Assembly: GCF_016901815.1 (NCBI RefSeq)
Contig: NZ_JACSNR010000003.1
Location: 124,001-188,000, forward strand
Reading direction: 5' to 3'
Origin: Hydrogenoanaerobacterium saccharovorans
GTDB taxonomy: Bacteria; Bacillota; Clostridia; Oscillospirales; Ruminococcaceae
Length of the DNA stretch: 64,000 nucleotides
Shown here: in pieces, positions 52,010 through 60,262 of the stretch
Position numbering within the stretch: position 1 is the stretch's first letter
How the letters are laid out: each line of letters begins with the position of its first letter
Notes under the pieces: model-generated
Database searches by the model: none
What the model was told of the DNA's origin: nothing
What the model saw: the letters and a program-made list of their open reading frames with translations, nothing else
Position numbers and translations under genes: made by a program

Positions 52010-53022
52010 CCCTGTGGACCAAGGAGACAATCACCGGGGATCTCCGGAATCTGCCGGCAGGGGTACAGGAGATCCGTACCCCGGAGGGAGAACTCTGCCG
52101 GCTGCCGCTGCCTGAGAGCGGCGGACGGGGCCGGTCGGAGGAGATCCGGCTCTGTGACTGGGCGACCATGCGGCTGGAGTGGTATGAAGCCGAAGGATTT
52201 CATTCCCGGCATGGAGCCGAGCCGGGCTTTCTGGAGCTGAGCTTCTGTCTGAGCGGACGCATGGGCTGGCAGCTCCGGGACGGCAGCGGACTCTATCTCG
52301 GGCCGGGAGGGCTGGCCATCCGCCTGCGGGAGAGCTGCAGTGATTCCCGGCTCCAGTTCCCGCTGGGGTACTATGCGGGACTGGCCTTCTCGGTGGATAC
52401 CCGGACACTGGATGCCCAGCTGCCTGTCCCCCTCGCACAGATGGGCGTCACTGGAGCGGGGCTGCTGGAGCGGTACTGTCCCGGCGGACGCAGCCTGGCT
52501 CTGGCGGCTCAGGCGGGAGTGGCGCCGCTGCTGGAACCGCTGGCTCGTCTGCCCCGGGAGGCCCGGCCTGCCTGGGGACTGCTGCGCATCCAGGAACTGC
52601 TGCTCCTGCTGGGGGCTCTGGAACAGCCCGAGCTGTCCTCTCCTGAGGGCTGGCCCCGGGATCAGCTGGCTGCGATCCAGGCAGTGCATGCCCGTCTGGT
52701 GGAGGATCTCTCCCGGCGGTATACCATTGAGGAGCTGTCCCGGGAGCACCTGCTCAATACCTCGGCGCTGAAAGCCGGGTTCAAGGCGGTGTACGGACAG
52801 CCGGTGGGCGCCTATATGCGGGAGCTGCGGATGCGGGAAGCCGCCCGTCTGCTCCGGGAGAGCGACCTGCCCATCGCCGGTGTGGCAGCCGCCGTGGGGT
52901 ATGAGAACCAGGGCAAGTTCACCCGTGCCTTCAAGGAGGCCGTGGGACTGCTGCCCACCGAGTACCGCCGCCAGAACGGCCCCCTGCGGGGGAAGCAGTT
53001 CCCTGGCGTCCCCCGTCAGTAA
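52006..53022 (+). CDS. AraC family transcriptional regulator
   Basis: 338 residues, translationally coupled to arsR. The C-terminal double HTH is clear: RRYTIEELSREHLLNTSALK, AGFKAVYGQPVGAYMRELRM, REAARLLRESDLPIAGVAAA, VGYENQGKFTRAFKEAVGLL, PTEYRR. The N-terminal 230 residues are a divergent sensor domain of the kind found in siderophore/metal AraC regulators. The last 13 or so residues (NGPLRGKQFPGVPRQ) are encoded by an inverted copy of repeat module B, so the original stop may have been lost or moved. Confidence 0.9.
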   Translation: MTLWTKETITGDLRNLPAGVQEIRTPEGELCRLPLPESGGRGRSEEIRLCDWATMRLEWYEAEGFHSRHGAEPGFLELSFCLSGRMGWQLRDGSGLYLGPGGLAIRLRESCSDSRLQFPLGYYAGLAFSVDTRTLDAQLPVPLAQMGVTGAGLLERYCPGGRSLALAAQAGVAPLLEPLARLPREARPAWGLLRIQELLLLLGALEQPELSSPEGWPRDQLAAIQAVHARLVEDLSRRYTIEELSREHLLNTSALKAGFKAVYGQPVGAYMRELRMREAARLLRESDLPIAGVAAAVGYENQGKFTRAFKEAVGLLPTEYRRQNGPLRGKQFPGVPRQ

Positions 53023-53105
53023 TGTAGAAATGCAAAACGCCCCTTCCAAATCCCGTGCCGCCAGGCACACCGAAACTCTTCGCTCTTCACTTTTCCCTAT
53101 TCACT
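52981..53105. repeat. Module B (inverted) in the araC 3' end and module S copy
   Basis: CCCCTGCGGGGGAAGCAGTT and CCCTGGCGTCCCCC at 52981-53013 within the gene, then S from 53062: GTGCC-GCCA-GGCAC, ACCGAAACTCTTCGCTCTTC and TTTTCCCTATTCACT. Confidence 0.85.
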
Positions 53106-53147
53106 AAAAAACGCCGTCCCTGCAGTGAGCGAGGGCGGCGTTTTTTT
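53106..53147. terminator. Bidirectional terminator
   Basis: AAAAAACGCCGTCCC / GAGGGCGGCGTTTTTTT stem between converging genes. Confidence 0.85.
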
Positions 53148-54366
53148 ATTGTTCTGAGGCAGAGGTTTCCGCTTCCTTGGCCTTTTCCGAGGCGAAGGTG
53201 CCGGTGAAGCTGTTCTCGGCGGTGATGACGCAGAGCCACAGGGGATTCTTCCGCTGGGCAGCTTCCTGCAGGGCATGCTTGAGTTCGGAGGTGCGGCTGT
53301 CCAGTTCCCGGGGCAGAACCAGATCGAAGATCACATTGGTATGGGTGGTGCCGGGCACCATGCGCAGGTCATGGATGGAGAGCCGGGGATCGAGCTTCTT
53401 TGCTTCGGCGGCAAAGAACTCCCGGGCCTCACCGGTTTCGGAATCATCGGTGACAATGGGGTCATAGTGGATCACCACATGCAGCCCCTCCTGCTCCAGG
53501 AAGTATTTCTCAATGCGGTCGATGGTGTCATGGCTTTCCAGCACATCGGCACCGGCAGCCATTTCGGCATGCAGACTGGCAAACTGCCGGCCCGGGCCAT
53601 AGTCATGTACGATCATGTCATGGATGCCCAGTACACCGGGATAGGAAAGGGTCACATCGGCAATATGCCGTACCAGTTCGGGATCGGGGGTCTGTCCCAG
53701 CAGCGGGGCAATGGAATCCTTTACCAGACCCCAGCCGCTCCACAGGATAAAGGCAGCCACAGCCAGACCCATATAGCCATCCAGATTCCAGCCGAACTGC
53801 ATCTGCAGCAGGGTGGCAATGAGGACAGCGCCGGTGCTGATGACATCGTTGCGGCTGTCAGCGGCGGTGGCTTCCAGGGTGGCGGAACGGATCAGCCGTC
53901 CCACATGGCGGTTGAAGGCCGCCATCCAGAACTTCACCAGAATGGAGGCCGCCAGGATCAGAATGGATACCATTCCGGTGGTGATGGGTTCCGGCGAGAG
54001 GATCTTCTGGATGCTGGTCTTTGCCAGTTCAGCGCCGATGAGCAGGATCATCACGCTCACAGCCAGTCCCGAGAGATATTCGGTGCGTCCGTGTCCATAG
54101 GGGTGTTCGTCATCGGCGGGACGGGCAGCCAGCCGGAATCCCAGCAGGGTGATGATGCTTGATGAGGCATCCGAGAGGTTGTTGACAGCGTCAGCGGAGA
54201 TGGCAACGCTGCCGGTGAGCAGTCCTGCCAGGAATTTGCCGGCGGAGAGCAGAAGGTTGCAGCAGATGCCCACCAGACCGGCCAGATTGCCGCACCGGGC
54301 CCGGACCTGCGGGTCATTTACTTCGGGGTATCCTTTTACAAAACGCGAGAGCAGAAATTCAGTCAT
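53146..54366 (-). CDS. Cation diffusion facilitator (CDF) family transporter
   Basis: 406 residues. Six membrane spans in the first 220 residues with metal-site motifs: SADAVNNLSDASSS (HxxxD-like pair in TM2, here D..N..D), DDEHPYGHGRTEYL (conserved HPYGHGR loop), and TAADSRNDVISTGAVL (TM5 with D...D). The C-terminal cytoplasmic domain (about 225-370) has the CDF ferredoxin-like fold with HDMIVHDYGPG. It exports Zn2+, Mn2+ or Fe2+ by proton antiport. The D rather than H at the first TM2 position and the N may shift specificity toward Mn2+/Fe2+. A low-complexity tail follows. Confidence 0.92.
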   Translation of the reverse strand: MTEFLLSRFVKGYPEVNDPQVRARCGNLAGLVGICCNLLLSAGKFLAGLLTGSVAISADAVNNLSDASSSIITLLGFRLAARPADDEHPYGHGRTEYLSGLAVSVMILLIGAELAKTSIQKILSPEPITTGMVSILILAASILVKFWMAAFNRHVGRLIRSATLEATAADSRNDVISTGAVLIATLLQMQFGWNLDGYMGLAVAAFILWSGWGLVKDSIAPLLGQTPDPELVRHIADVTLSYPGVLGIHDMIVHDYGPGRQFASLHAEMAAGADVLESHDTIDRIEKYFLEQEGLHVVIHYDPIVTDDSETGEAREFFAAEAKKLDPRLSIHDLRMVPGTTHTNVIFDLVLPRELDSRTSELKHALQEAAQRKNPLWLCVITAENSFTGTFASEKAKEAETSASEQ

Positions 54367-54398
54367 GCAGTAACACAGTCCTTTTTATCGAAATGGTT

Positions 54399-55130
54399 TC
54401 AGACAGGCTTGCGGGCCTTGACCAGCAGCATCATGGGACGGCGCATCTCATCCGCCATACCGGGCAGATCCAGCATGGACGGATCGGGCATAGCCTCTTC
54501 CACAGCCTCCAGTACAAAGCCGCACCGGATTAGACCCATCAGGATCTGGGTGAGGGTATGGTGCTGTTTTTTGACCTCCTGACCCAGGAAGAGAGTGGTG
54601 CGTTCCCCGGGATAATAGTAGTTGTCCACCGGCCAGCAGACCGGACGGCCCTCAGCGTCCCGGACCCAGTCCTCCCGTACACCGGCAGTAAAGACCGGGT
54701 GTTCGATATTGAACAGGAATACACCGCCGGCCCGGAGGGTGGAGAATACCTTCCGGTAGATGTCGTCCAGGTCGGCGAGGTAGTGCAGGGCCAGATTGGA
54801 AACCACCAGGTCATAGTATCCGGCGGGATAGCTGTATTCGGCAATGCCGCATACCTCATACCGGATGCGGGGGTCGGCATTGCGCGCCCGGGCTTCGGCG
54901 ATCATCTTCTCACTGAGATCCAGTCCCAGGGCTTCCGCGGCGCCCTGTTCCACAGCGTATTTGCAGTGCCAGCCATAGCCGCAGCCCAGATCCAGTACCC
55001 GGCTGCCCTCCATGGCAGGGAACAGCGGCTGGAGCTGATGCCATTCCCCGGCAGCTTCCAGTCCGCCGGTGCTCCGGGCCATCCGGGAATAGGCGTCAAA
55101 AAATGCCTTGTCATCATAGATGTTGTTCAT
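54399..55130 (-). CDS. Class I SAM-dependent methyltransferase
   Basis: 243 residues. Motif I GSRVLDLGCGYGWHCKYAVE (about 39-58), GLDLSEKMIAEARARN (motif II), YDLVVSNLALHYLADLDDIY (motif IV) and LRAGGVFLFNIEHPVF. UbiE/bioC-like small-molecule methyltransferase; substrate unknown. ATG 55130 with AAGGAGGAA upstream. Monocistronic; 33 bases separate it from the CDF gene on the same strand, so joint transcription is possible. Confidence 0.9.
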   Translation of the reverse strand: MNNIYDDKAFFDAYSRMARSTGGLEAAGEWHQLQPLFPAMEGSRVLDLGCGYGWHCKYAVEQGAAEALGLDLSEKMIAEARARNADPRIRYEVCGIAEYSYPAGYYDLVVSNLALHYLADLDDIYRKVFSTLRAGGVFLFNIEHPVFTAGVREDWVRDAEGRPVCWPVDNYYYPGERTTLFLGQEVKKQHHTLTQILMGLIRCGFVLEAVEEAMPDPSMLDLPGMADEMRRPMMLLVKARKPV

Positions 55131-55407
55131 GGAAAAAATTCCTCCTTCTATGGATAAAAAAGGCGGTCAACTGCCATTTTATCACACCCGGTGCCGGCAG
55201 GCAACGGGGCAGAGGAAAGTTTTGGCTTCATCTGCAGTTTACACAGGGGACGAATCCCCGCAAAGCCGGGCCGGTATAATAAAACCGTACCGGAACAGCG
55301 GGAGGCAGTTCCTGCCGGCGGACGGCGGGAACCAAAACCCCCATGGCGCTTGCTGCCGCCTTGCCGCTGGAAGCAGCGGGCGCCTGAATGGAAAGGAGTG
55401 CCTGTCC

Positions 55408-55602
55408 ATGCTTCCCTGTCAGAGCCGCTGTCCCCAGTATTATGAAGGCTGTCACAAGACCTGCGCCGCCTGGAAAAAGTACCGGGCTGCCAGTGCCGAG
55501 GATCACCGCCGCCGCCGTGCCTATCTTGACTATTACAGCCGGCTCTGTGCCGATGTGGAACGCCGGTGCTGGAAGGTGGACCCTCACTGGACTCTGCGGT
55601 AG
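55408..55602 (+). CDS. Small Cys-rich protein, 64 residues
   Basis: ATG 55408 behind AAAGGAG (55392-55398). MLPCQSRCPQYYEGCHKTCA then AWKKYRAASAEDHRRRRAYL, DYYSRLCADVERRCWK: an N-terminal C-x(3)-C-x(6)-C-x(3)-C cluster followed by a basic helix. Similar short proteins with CQ..CP.Y..GCHKTC occur across Oscillospiraceae, with no known function; a zinc-binding or redox role is plausible. A longer frame beginning at 55120 is not supported. Confidence 0.7.
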   Translation: MLPCQSRCPQYYEGCHKTCAAWKKYRAASAEDHRRRRAYLDYYSRLCADVERRCWKVDPHWTLR

Positions 55603-55637
55603 CGGGCCCTGGATTCTGAACCGAGGTGGATTTTCTC

Positions 55638-55727
55638 ATGGAACTTCTCCGGGCACTTTTCTGTGTGGGACTGGTCGCCGCCGGCTGGCGGGTCCTGGCG
55701 CCCCTCTGCCCCCGGCGCTGGCTCTGA
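55638..55727 (+). CDS. Possible 29-residue membrane peptide
   Basis: ATG 55638 follows GAGGTGG (55623-55629) by 8 bases; TGA at 55725. MELLRALFCVGLVAAGWRVL then APLCPRRWL: one hydrophobic segment and a basic end. Near the small Cys-rich gene. Could be chance. Confidence 0.35.
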   Translation: MELLRALFCVGLVAAGWRVLAPLCPRRWL

Positions 55728-55763
55728 CCGGCTGTTTTCCCCCGAATAGAACCTGCTCCCTCT

Positions 55764-55788
55764 CCACGCCCGCAAGGGCGTTTTTTTC
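55764..55788 (+). terminator. Terminator before the BlaI promoter
   Basis: ACGCCC-GCAA-GGGCGT stem followed by TTTTTT. Confidence 0.7.
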
Positions 55789-55798
55789 TGTTTGAATA

Positions 55799-55854
55799 GG
55801 TTGACAACTGTCTACCTTTCTGGTATGCTGATGTCAGGTAAACAACTGTCTACC
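55799..55854 (+). promoter_or_regulatory. BlaI-type promoter with two operators
   Basis: TTGACA (55801-55806), 17 bases, TATGCT (55824-55829). Two operator-like near-palindromes, GGTTGACAACTGTCTACC (55799-55816, over the -35) and GGTAAACAACTGTCTACC (55837-55854, downstream of the start), share ACAACTGTCTACC. Confidence 0.85.
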
Positions 55855-55875
55855 ATACGGAAGGAGGGAATGACG

Positions 55876-56271
55876 ATGGCAAATATTCCGCTGTCGGACG
55901 GCGAATGGAAGCTGATGAACCAGCTCTGGGGCAAGTCCCCGGCGACCATTACCCAGCTCACCGAGCGGCTGGCGCCGGAGACGGGCTGGACCAAGCATAC
56001 GATCATCACCATGCTCAGCCGTCTGGAGAAGAAGGGTGCGGTGGCTCACCGGGAAAACGGACGGGCCAAGGAATTCTGGCCGGTGCTGGATCAGGCGGAT
56101 GCCTGCCGCCGGGAGACCCGGAGTTTTCTGGACCGGCTCTATGGCGGGAGCCTGGGGCTGATGGTGTCCACCCTGGTGGGGACAGAGGCCCTCACCCCGG
56201 ACGATGTAGAGGAGCTGGAAGAACTGCTCCAGGGGGCAAAGGAGGCGAAACGCCATGATGAATCCCAGTGA
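55876..56271 (+). CDS. BlaI/MecI/CopY family transcriptional repressor
   Basis: 131 residues from ATG 55876 (AAGGAGGG at 55861-55868; ATG 55870 is too close). Winged helix LSDGEWKLMNQLWGKSPATI, TQLTERLAPETGWTKHTIIT, MLSRLEKKGAVAHRENGRAK with the typical W..HTI.TMLSRL(E/V)KKG recognition segment. The C-terminal dimer helix (VEELEELLQGAKEAKR) follows. Represses its own operon through the two GGT...ACC operators and is expected to be cleaved or released on a signal from the M56 protein, whose ATG at 56255 lies inside this gene (17-base overlap). Confidence 0.93.
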   Translation: MANIPLSDGEWKLMNQLWGKSPATITQLTERLAPETGWTKHTIITMLSRLEKKGAVAHRENGRAKEFWPVLDQADACRRETRSFLDRLYGGSLGLMVSTLVGTEALTPDDVEELEELLQGAKEAKRHDESQ

Positions 56272-58918
56272 ACTGCTGCTCACCTCCTCGGTGCTGATCC
56301 TGGCGGTGCTGGCCCTGCGGCACTTCGGACGGGGACGGCTGAGCCGCCGGCTCTGCTATGGGCTGTGGCTGGTGGTGCTGCTCCGCTTGCTGGTGCCGGT
56401 GTCGCTGCCCTCGCCCACCAGTGTGCTGAATCTCCCGGCGGCCCAGTCGGCAGAGCGGTTCTTAGCCCAGCGGGTGGAGGTCATCACCCCCGATGGCGCC
56501 GCCTCTGCCCGACCGGAAACCGCTGAACCCGCCGCACCGGAGGAAACTGCCCCGGCGGCGGAGACCCTGCCGCAGTTTTCGCCCCTGGTTTTGATCTGGG
56601 CGGCGGGAGCGCTCGGTACCAGCGGGTGGTTTCTCTGGGTGAATGCCCGGTTTGCCCGGCAGCTCCGGCGCGCCCGGCGGGAACTCCCGGTTCCGGAGAG
56701 TCCGCTGCCGGTGTGGGTGGCGGAGGGGATTGGTTCCCCCTGCCTGTTCGGGCTGCTGCGTCCGGCGGTGTATCTCACCCCCGAGGCGGCGGCAGATCCG
56801 GTGCGCCGGCGGCATGTGCTCACCCATGAGCTCTGTCACTGGCGGCAGAAGGATCACATCTGGGCGGCAGCCCGGACCCTCTGCCTGATTCTCTACTGGT
56901 TCGATCCGCTGGTGTGGCTGGCGGCAGCGGCCTCCCGGGAGGACTGCGAGCTGGCCTGTGATGAGCGCACGGTGCGAACGCTGGGCGAAGAGGAAAACCT
57001 CGCCTATGGACAGACCCTGGTGGAACTGGTGCGCACCCGGCAGAATCCCGGGGAACTGGGCTCGCTGGCGACCACCATGTCGGTGGGACGCCGGGGCCTC
57101 AAGGAACGGGTACGGCTCATCATTGCCGCCCCGGTGACAAGGAAGTCGGCACTGGCAGGGCTGGTGCTGATGCTGGGCATTCTGGTGAGCTGTACCTTTA
57201 CCGGCGGCATGAACCTCACCGGTACCGAGGCGCTGGAAGCCCTCACCGACAGCATTCAGTATGAGGACAGCAAGGTGTCCTTCACCATTCCCGAGGGGTA
57301 TGCCCCGGCTTCCGACTGGGAGATCCGGGTCTATGGACGGGCTGCCATGGGCGACAGCTTCATGAGCGTTCATCTCTTTGAGGAGGAGAGCAGCGGTCAT
57401 CTCTGGGAGGCGGGCAAGACCTATTCCATCGACCTTGCCGAAACCCAGTATGATGAGCTGTGGCTGGAGGCGACCCTCAAGGGCATCGACCAGGGGGTAG
57501 CCACCGATCTGCTGGAGGAAGCCGGCGGCGGCCCCACCGTGACAGCGCTGCCCGAGGGATACAAGCTGGTATCGGCAACCCTGCCCATGAGCCAGGCGGA
57601 GTATGCCCCGGCAGTGCCGGAATTTGAGCTGCGGCTGGCGGTTCCCGAGAGCTGGGAGGTGAGCACAGCCGGCACGGAGGACGGCCCCATCAACAACCTG
57701 GGCGCCGATCTGGTATTCCGGGACGGGGAGACCCTCATGGGCGTGCTGGGCTGCAGCGGGTACGAAGTCTACGACGGTGAGATCGCCCCGGAGGACGAGT
57801 ACAAGAGCGTCTATTCCAGCCTGCGGCTTTCCAGTGCTGAGATCTGGGACCCCTACACCCCCATCCAGACCCTGGACTACGGTGAGACCGGACGCATGGA
57901 GGTGCAGTACAAGGACGCTGCCTGGGCGGAAGCCCATCCGGAGGTATCCAATGCCGGGGTGCCCTCCCTTGAGACCACCGGCCTGGTGAGCTTCAACCGG
58001 GAGCTGGGCGTGTATATTGCCCTGCGCTTCGAGCCGGGGGCGGAAATTTCCGATGATACCCTCGATACCATCGCCCGCACGGTGCGTCTCTCCCCGGCAG
58101 ACGCCGACGAAGCTCAGTGGGACTATGGTCCCACCGGCAAGCGGTACCCGGGCAGTTTCTCCGACCGGTACGACTTTTCGGATACCGTGATCCTGGACGC
58201 CGATGGCAGCAATGTCACCGGGATTCTGCTGGATCTCTGGTACTGTGCCAGCGCCGCCTATGATGTGGACGACATGGTTCTGTTTCCATGGCAGGACACG
58301 ACCACCTTTTCGGATGGCTCGGTGTATTATGACCTCCCCGACTATGACCGGGTGATCCGCAGCATCTTCACACCGGAGGCCATCGAAGCCTATGAGGCCA
58401 GCGATGTGGTGCGGATTCAGAAGACCGATGACGGCAGAGTCTGGCGGCTGGGCCCCTGGAAAACGGGCTATTCCTATGCCATGGCGCTGTCGGGGCTGCA
58501 GGCCGTGTCGGTGGAACCGGACCGCATGGTGATCCGGGCGGCCTATGAGACCATGGACGGCGGCATCGACCGGGACGAGGACCCCGCCTATGTACCCAGC
58601 TACCGCATCGTGGATTTCACCGTGGAAAAGACGGACGGCATCTGGTATGTGGCGGAGTATACCTATCCTGAGGAGGCATTCCGGCTTGAGCAGGAGGCTG
58701 CCGTTGCGGCGGTGGAAGCAGCGCTGGAGCGCCTGTATCCGGGAGCGTCGGTGGATACCATCGCCTATGAGAGCGACAGCACAGACGGCGTCGGTCAGAC
58801 CATCCGGTTCCGGGTGGATTACTCGGTGGGGACTACCGGCTATCAGAATACCCTCTGGACAGCCACCTGTTCCGGTGAGGGCGAAGCCTGGCAGGTTGCC
58901 GAGACCCCGGCAGAGTGA
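56255..58918 (+). CDS. M56/BlaR1-like membrane metallopeptidase with large extracellular domain
   Basis: 887 residues. The N-terminal M56 domain has four membrane spans and the zinc motif THELCHWRQKDH (HExxH at residues 191-195) followed by EDCELACDE (third ligand Glu). A further span (SALAGLVLMLGILVSCTF, about 298-315) leads to a roughly 570-residue outer domain of beta-rich segments (KVSFTIPEGYAPASDWEIRV, ELRLAVPESWEVSTAG, RTVRLSPADADEAQWDYG). The penicillin-binding STxK motif of true BlaR1 sensors was not seen, so the trigger is probably not a beta-lactam. It signals to the BlaI-like repressor. Partner of the lipoprotein at 59.2 kb by position. Confidence 0.9.
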   Translation: MMNPSELLLTSSVLILAVLALRHFGRGRLSRRLCYGLWLVVLLRLLVPVSLPSPTSVLNLPAAQSAERFLAQRVEVITPDGAASARPETAEPAAPEETAPAAETLPQFSPLVLIWAAGALGTSGWFLWVNARFARQLRRARRELPVPESPLPVWVAEGIGSPCLFGLLRPAVYLTPEAAADPVRRRHVLTHELCHWRQKDHIWAAARTLCLILYWFDPLVWLAAAASREDCELACDERTVRTLGEEENLAYGQTLVELVRTRQNPGELGSLATTMSVGRRGLKERVRLIIAAPVTRKSALAGLVLMLGILVSCTFTGGMNLTGTEALEALTDSIQYEDSKVSFTIPEGYAPASDWEIRVYGRAAMGDSFMSVHLFEEESSGHLWEAGKTYSIDLAETQYDELWLEATLKGIDQGVATDLLEEAGGGPTVTALPEGYKLVSATLPMSQAEYAPAVPEFELRLAVPESWEVSTAGTEDGPINNLGADLVFRDGETLMGVLGCSGYEVYDGEIAPEDEYKSVYSSLRLSSAEIWDPYTPIQTLDYGETGRMEVQYKDAAWAEAHPEVSNAGVPSLETTGLVSFNRELGVYIALRFEPGAEISDDTLDTIARTVRLSPADADEAQWDYGPTGKRYPGSFSDRYDFSDTVILDADGSNVTGILLDLWYCASAAYDVDDMVLFPWQDTTTFSDGSVYYDLPDYDRVIRSIFTPEAIEAYEASDVVRIQKTDDGRVWRLGPWKTGYSYAMALSGLQAVSVEPDRMVIRAAYETMDGGIDRDEDPAYVPSYRIVDFTVEKTDGIWYVAEYTYPEEAFRLEQEAAVAAVEAALERLYPGASVDTIAYESDSTDGVGQTIRFRVDYSVGTTGYQNTLWTATCSGEGEAWQVAETPAE

Positions 58919-59215
58919 TCCTCCCCTTTCATTCCCTATTGCCGGAGAGCGGTACGGACTGTTCCTCCGCCCGCTTTCCCATAAAAACGCCCCGGAACTG
59001 CCACCCCCGGCAGCCCCGGGGCGTTCTGTTTTCCCCTTTCTCCCCGGGACGCTGTGGAAAACTCCCGGGCACAGATTCTGGTGCGTCCCTGCCCCGGAAA
59101 CCCCATGGCTGTGTACCCGGACTCTGGACTGCTCCGGCTTTTCCACATTTTTCGCCGCCCTCTGTGGAAAACCCGGCGGTTTGATGCTACACTTATTATA
59201 AAAGGAGGGAGTACC

Positions 59216-60160
59216 ATGAACCCAAAACTTCTGCTTCTGACCCTGCTGCTGTCCCTGACCCTGACGGCCTGCGCCCCGGCCCGCTCGGAGCCGGAGAGCG
59301 GCAGCGAGGCCTCTGCCCCTTCCTCCCAGGCGGAGGAACAGCCCTCTGAGCCGGCGTCGTCCGTGCAGGAGAGCAGCGCCGACCCCGCCGGGGAGGAGAG
59401 TTCCGCCCCGGAGAGCCAGCAGCCCCGGACCCTCCCGGACTGGGCCGATGAGTCGTTTTATACAGCGGTGGTGGACTGGGCCGGCGGCACCCGCACAGCC
59501 GATTCTCTTGTGGAGCGCTACGGGGATCTGATTGTCAGTGACCGGTATTTCCGGCTTGCCAATGAAGATGGGAGCCTGAGCGGCTGGATCGAACTGGGAC
59601 GGGACGGAACTGTGCCCGAAACCGTGCCGGTGGAGGAGCTCTATCAGAACTCCGCCCGGCTGGAACAGTTCCGGGCGAACTGCAAGGCAGGCAAACCGGA
59701 TCAGCTGGTATGGCTGAGCCGGGGCGATCCGCTTCTCTATGGGCTGCAGGTCTATACCTTTGACGGGGAAACCCTGTGGCGGGAGTTCCTCATGCCTGAG
59801 CGAAGCGACCTTCTCACCTCGGCGGATCTCAGCGAATCGGAGCTGGTGGAGGGGGACGGCTGGTGGCAGATCAATACAGTGGATGGCGTCCGGGGGATTC
59901 TTGTCCCGGAGGAGGCCCTGACCCGGTCGGTACTGGATCTGGAAGAAGTGCTCCGCCAGGCGGAGGAAGCCGGCTATACCATTGTGCAGGAGCCGGCAGA
60001 CCGCAGCGGCATTCCCTGCACCTATTATCAGCTCTGGAACAGTGAAAAGACCGGTATGTATTACAGCTTTTATGCGGCGGAGGACGGCAGCTGCTGGTTC
60101 TACGGCGACGAGGTCAACGGCAGCATCCGGCTGGCGGTAGAAGCCGCCTCCCCCGCCTGA
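59216..60160 (+). CDS. Lipoprotein, function unknown
   Basis: 314 residues from ATG 59216 (AAAAGGAGGGAG upstream); the frame extends further 5' but lacks a ribosome site. Lipobox LTLTACA near residue 20, then a long Ser/Glu/Pro-rich spacer (about 22-75). The folded part begins TLPDWADESFYTAVVDWAGG and contains FRLANEDGSLSGWIELGRDG, YGLQVYTFDGETLWREFLMP, WQINTVDGVRGILVPEEALT. Beta-rich, no catalytic motif. It lies 297 bases after the M56 gene; several DnaA-box-like TGTGGAAAAC sequences occur in that gap. No known family recognised. Confidence 0.7.
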   Translation: MNPKLLLLTLLLSLTLTACAPARSEPESGSEASAPSSQAEEQPSEPASSVQESSADPAGEESSAPESQQPRTLPDWADESFYTAVVDWAGGTRTADSLVERYGDLIVSDRYFRLANEDGSLSGWIELGRDGTVPETVPVEELYQNSARLEQFRANCKAGKPDQLVWLSRGDPLLYGLQVYTFDGETLWREFLMPERSDLLTSADLSESELVEGDGWWQINTVDGVRGILVPEEALTRSVLDLEEVLRQAEEAGYTIVQEPADRSGIPCTYYQLWNSEKTGMYYSFYAAEDGSCWFYGDEVNGSIRLAVEAASPA

Positions 60161-60175
60161 TCCCCTTTCTCAGCG

Positions 60176-60216
60176 CAAAAAAACGGACGCTCCGTATGGA
60201 GCGTCCGTTTTTCGCG
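60176..60216. terminator. Bidirectional terminator
   Basis: AAAAAAACGGACGCTCC / GGAGCGTCCGTTTTT stem between converging genes. Confidence 0.9.
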
Positions 60217-60262
60217 TATGCCGTGCGTTCACACGGGGGTTTCTGAATCTGGAAAGATGCCC

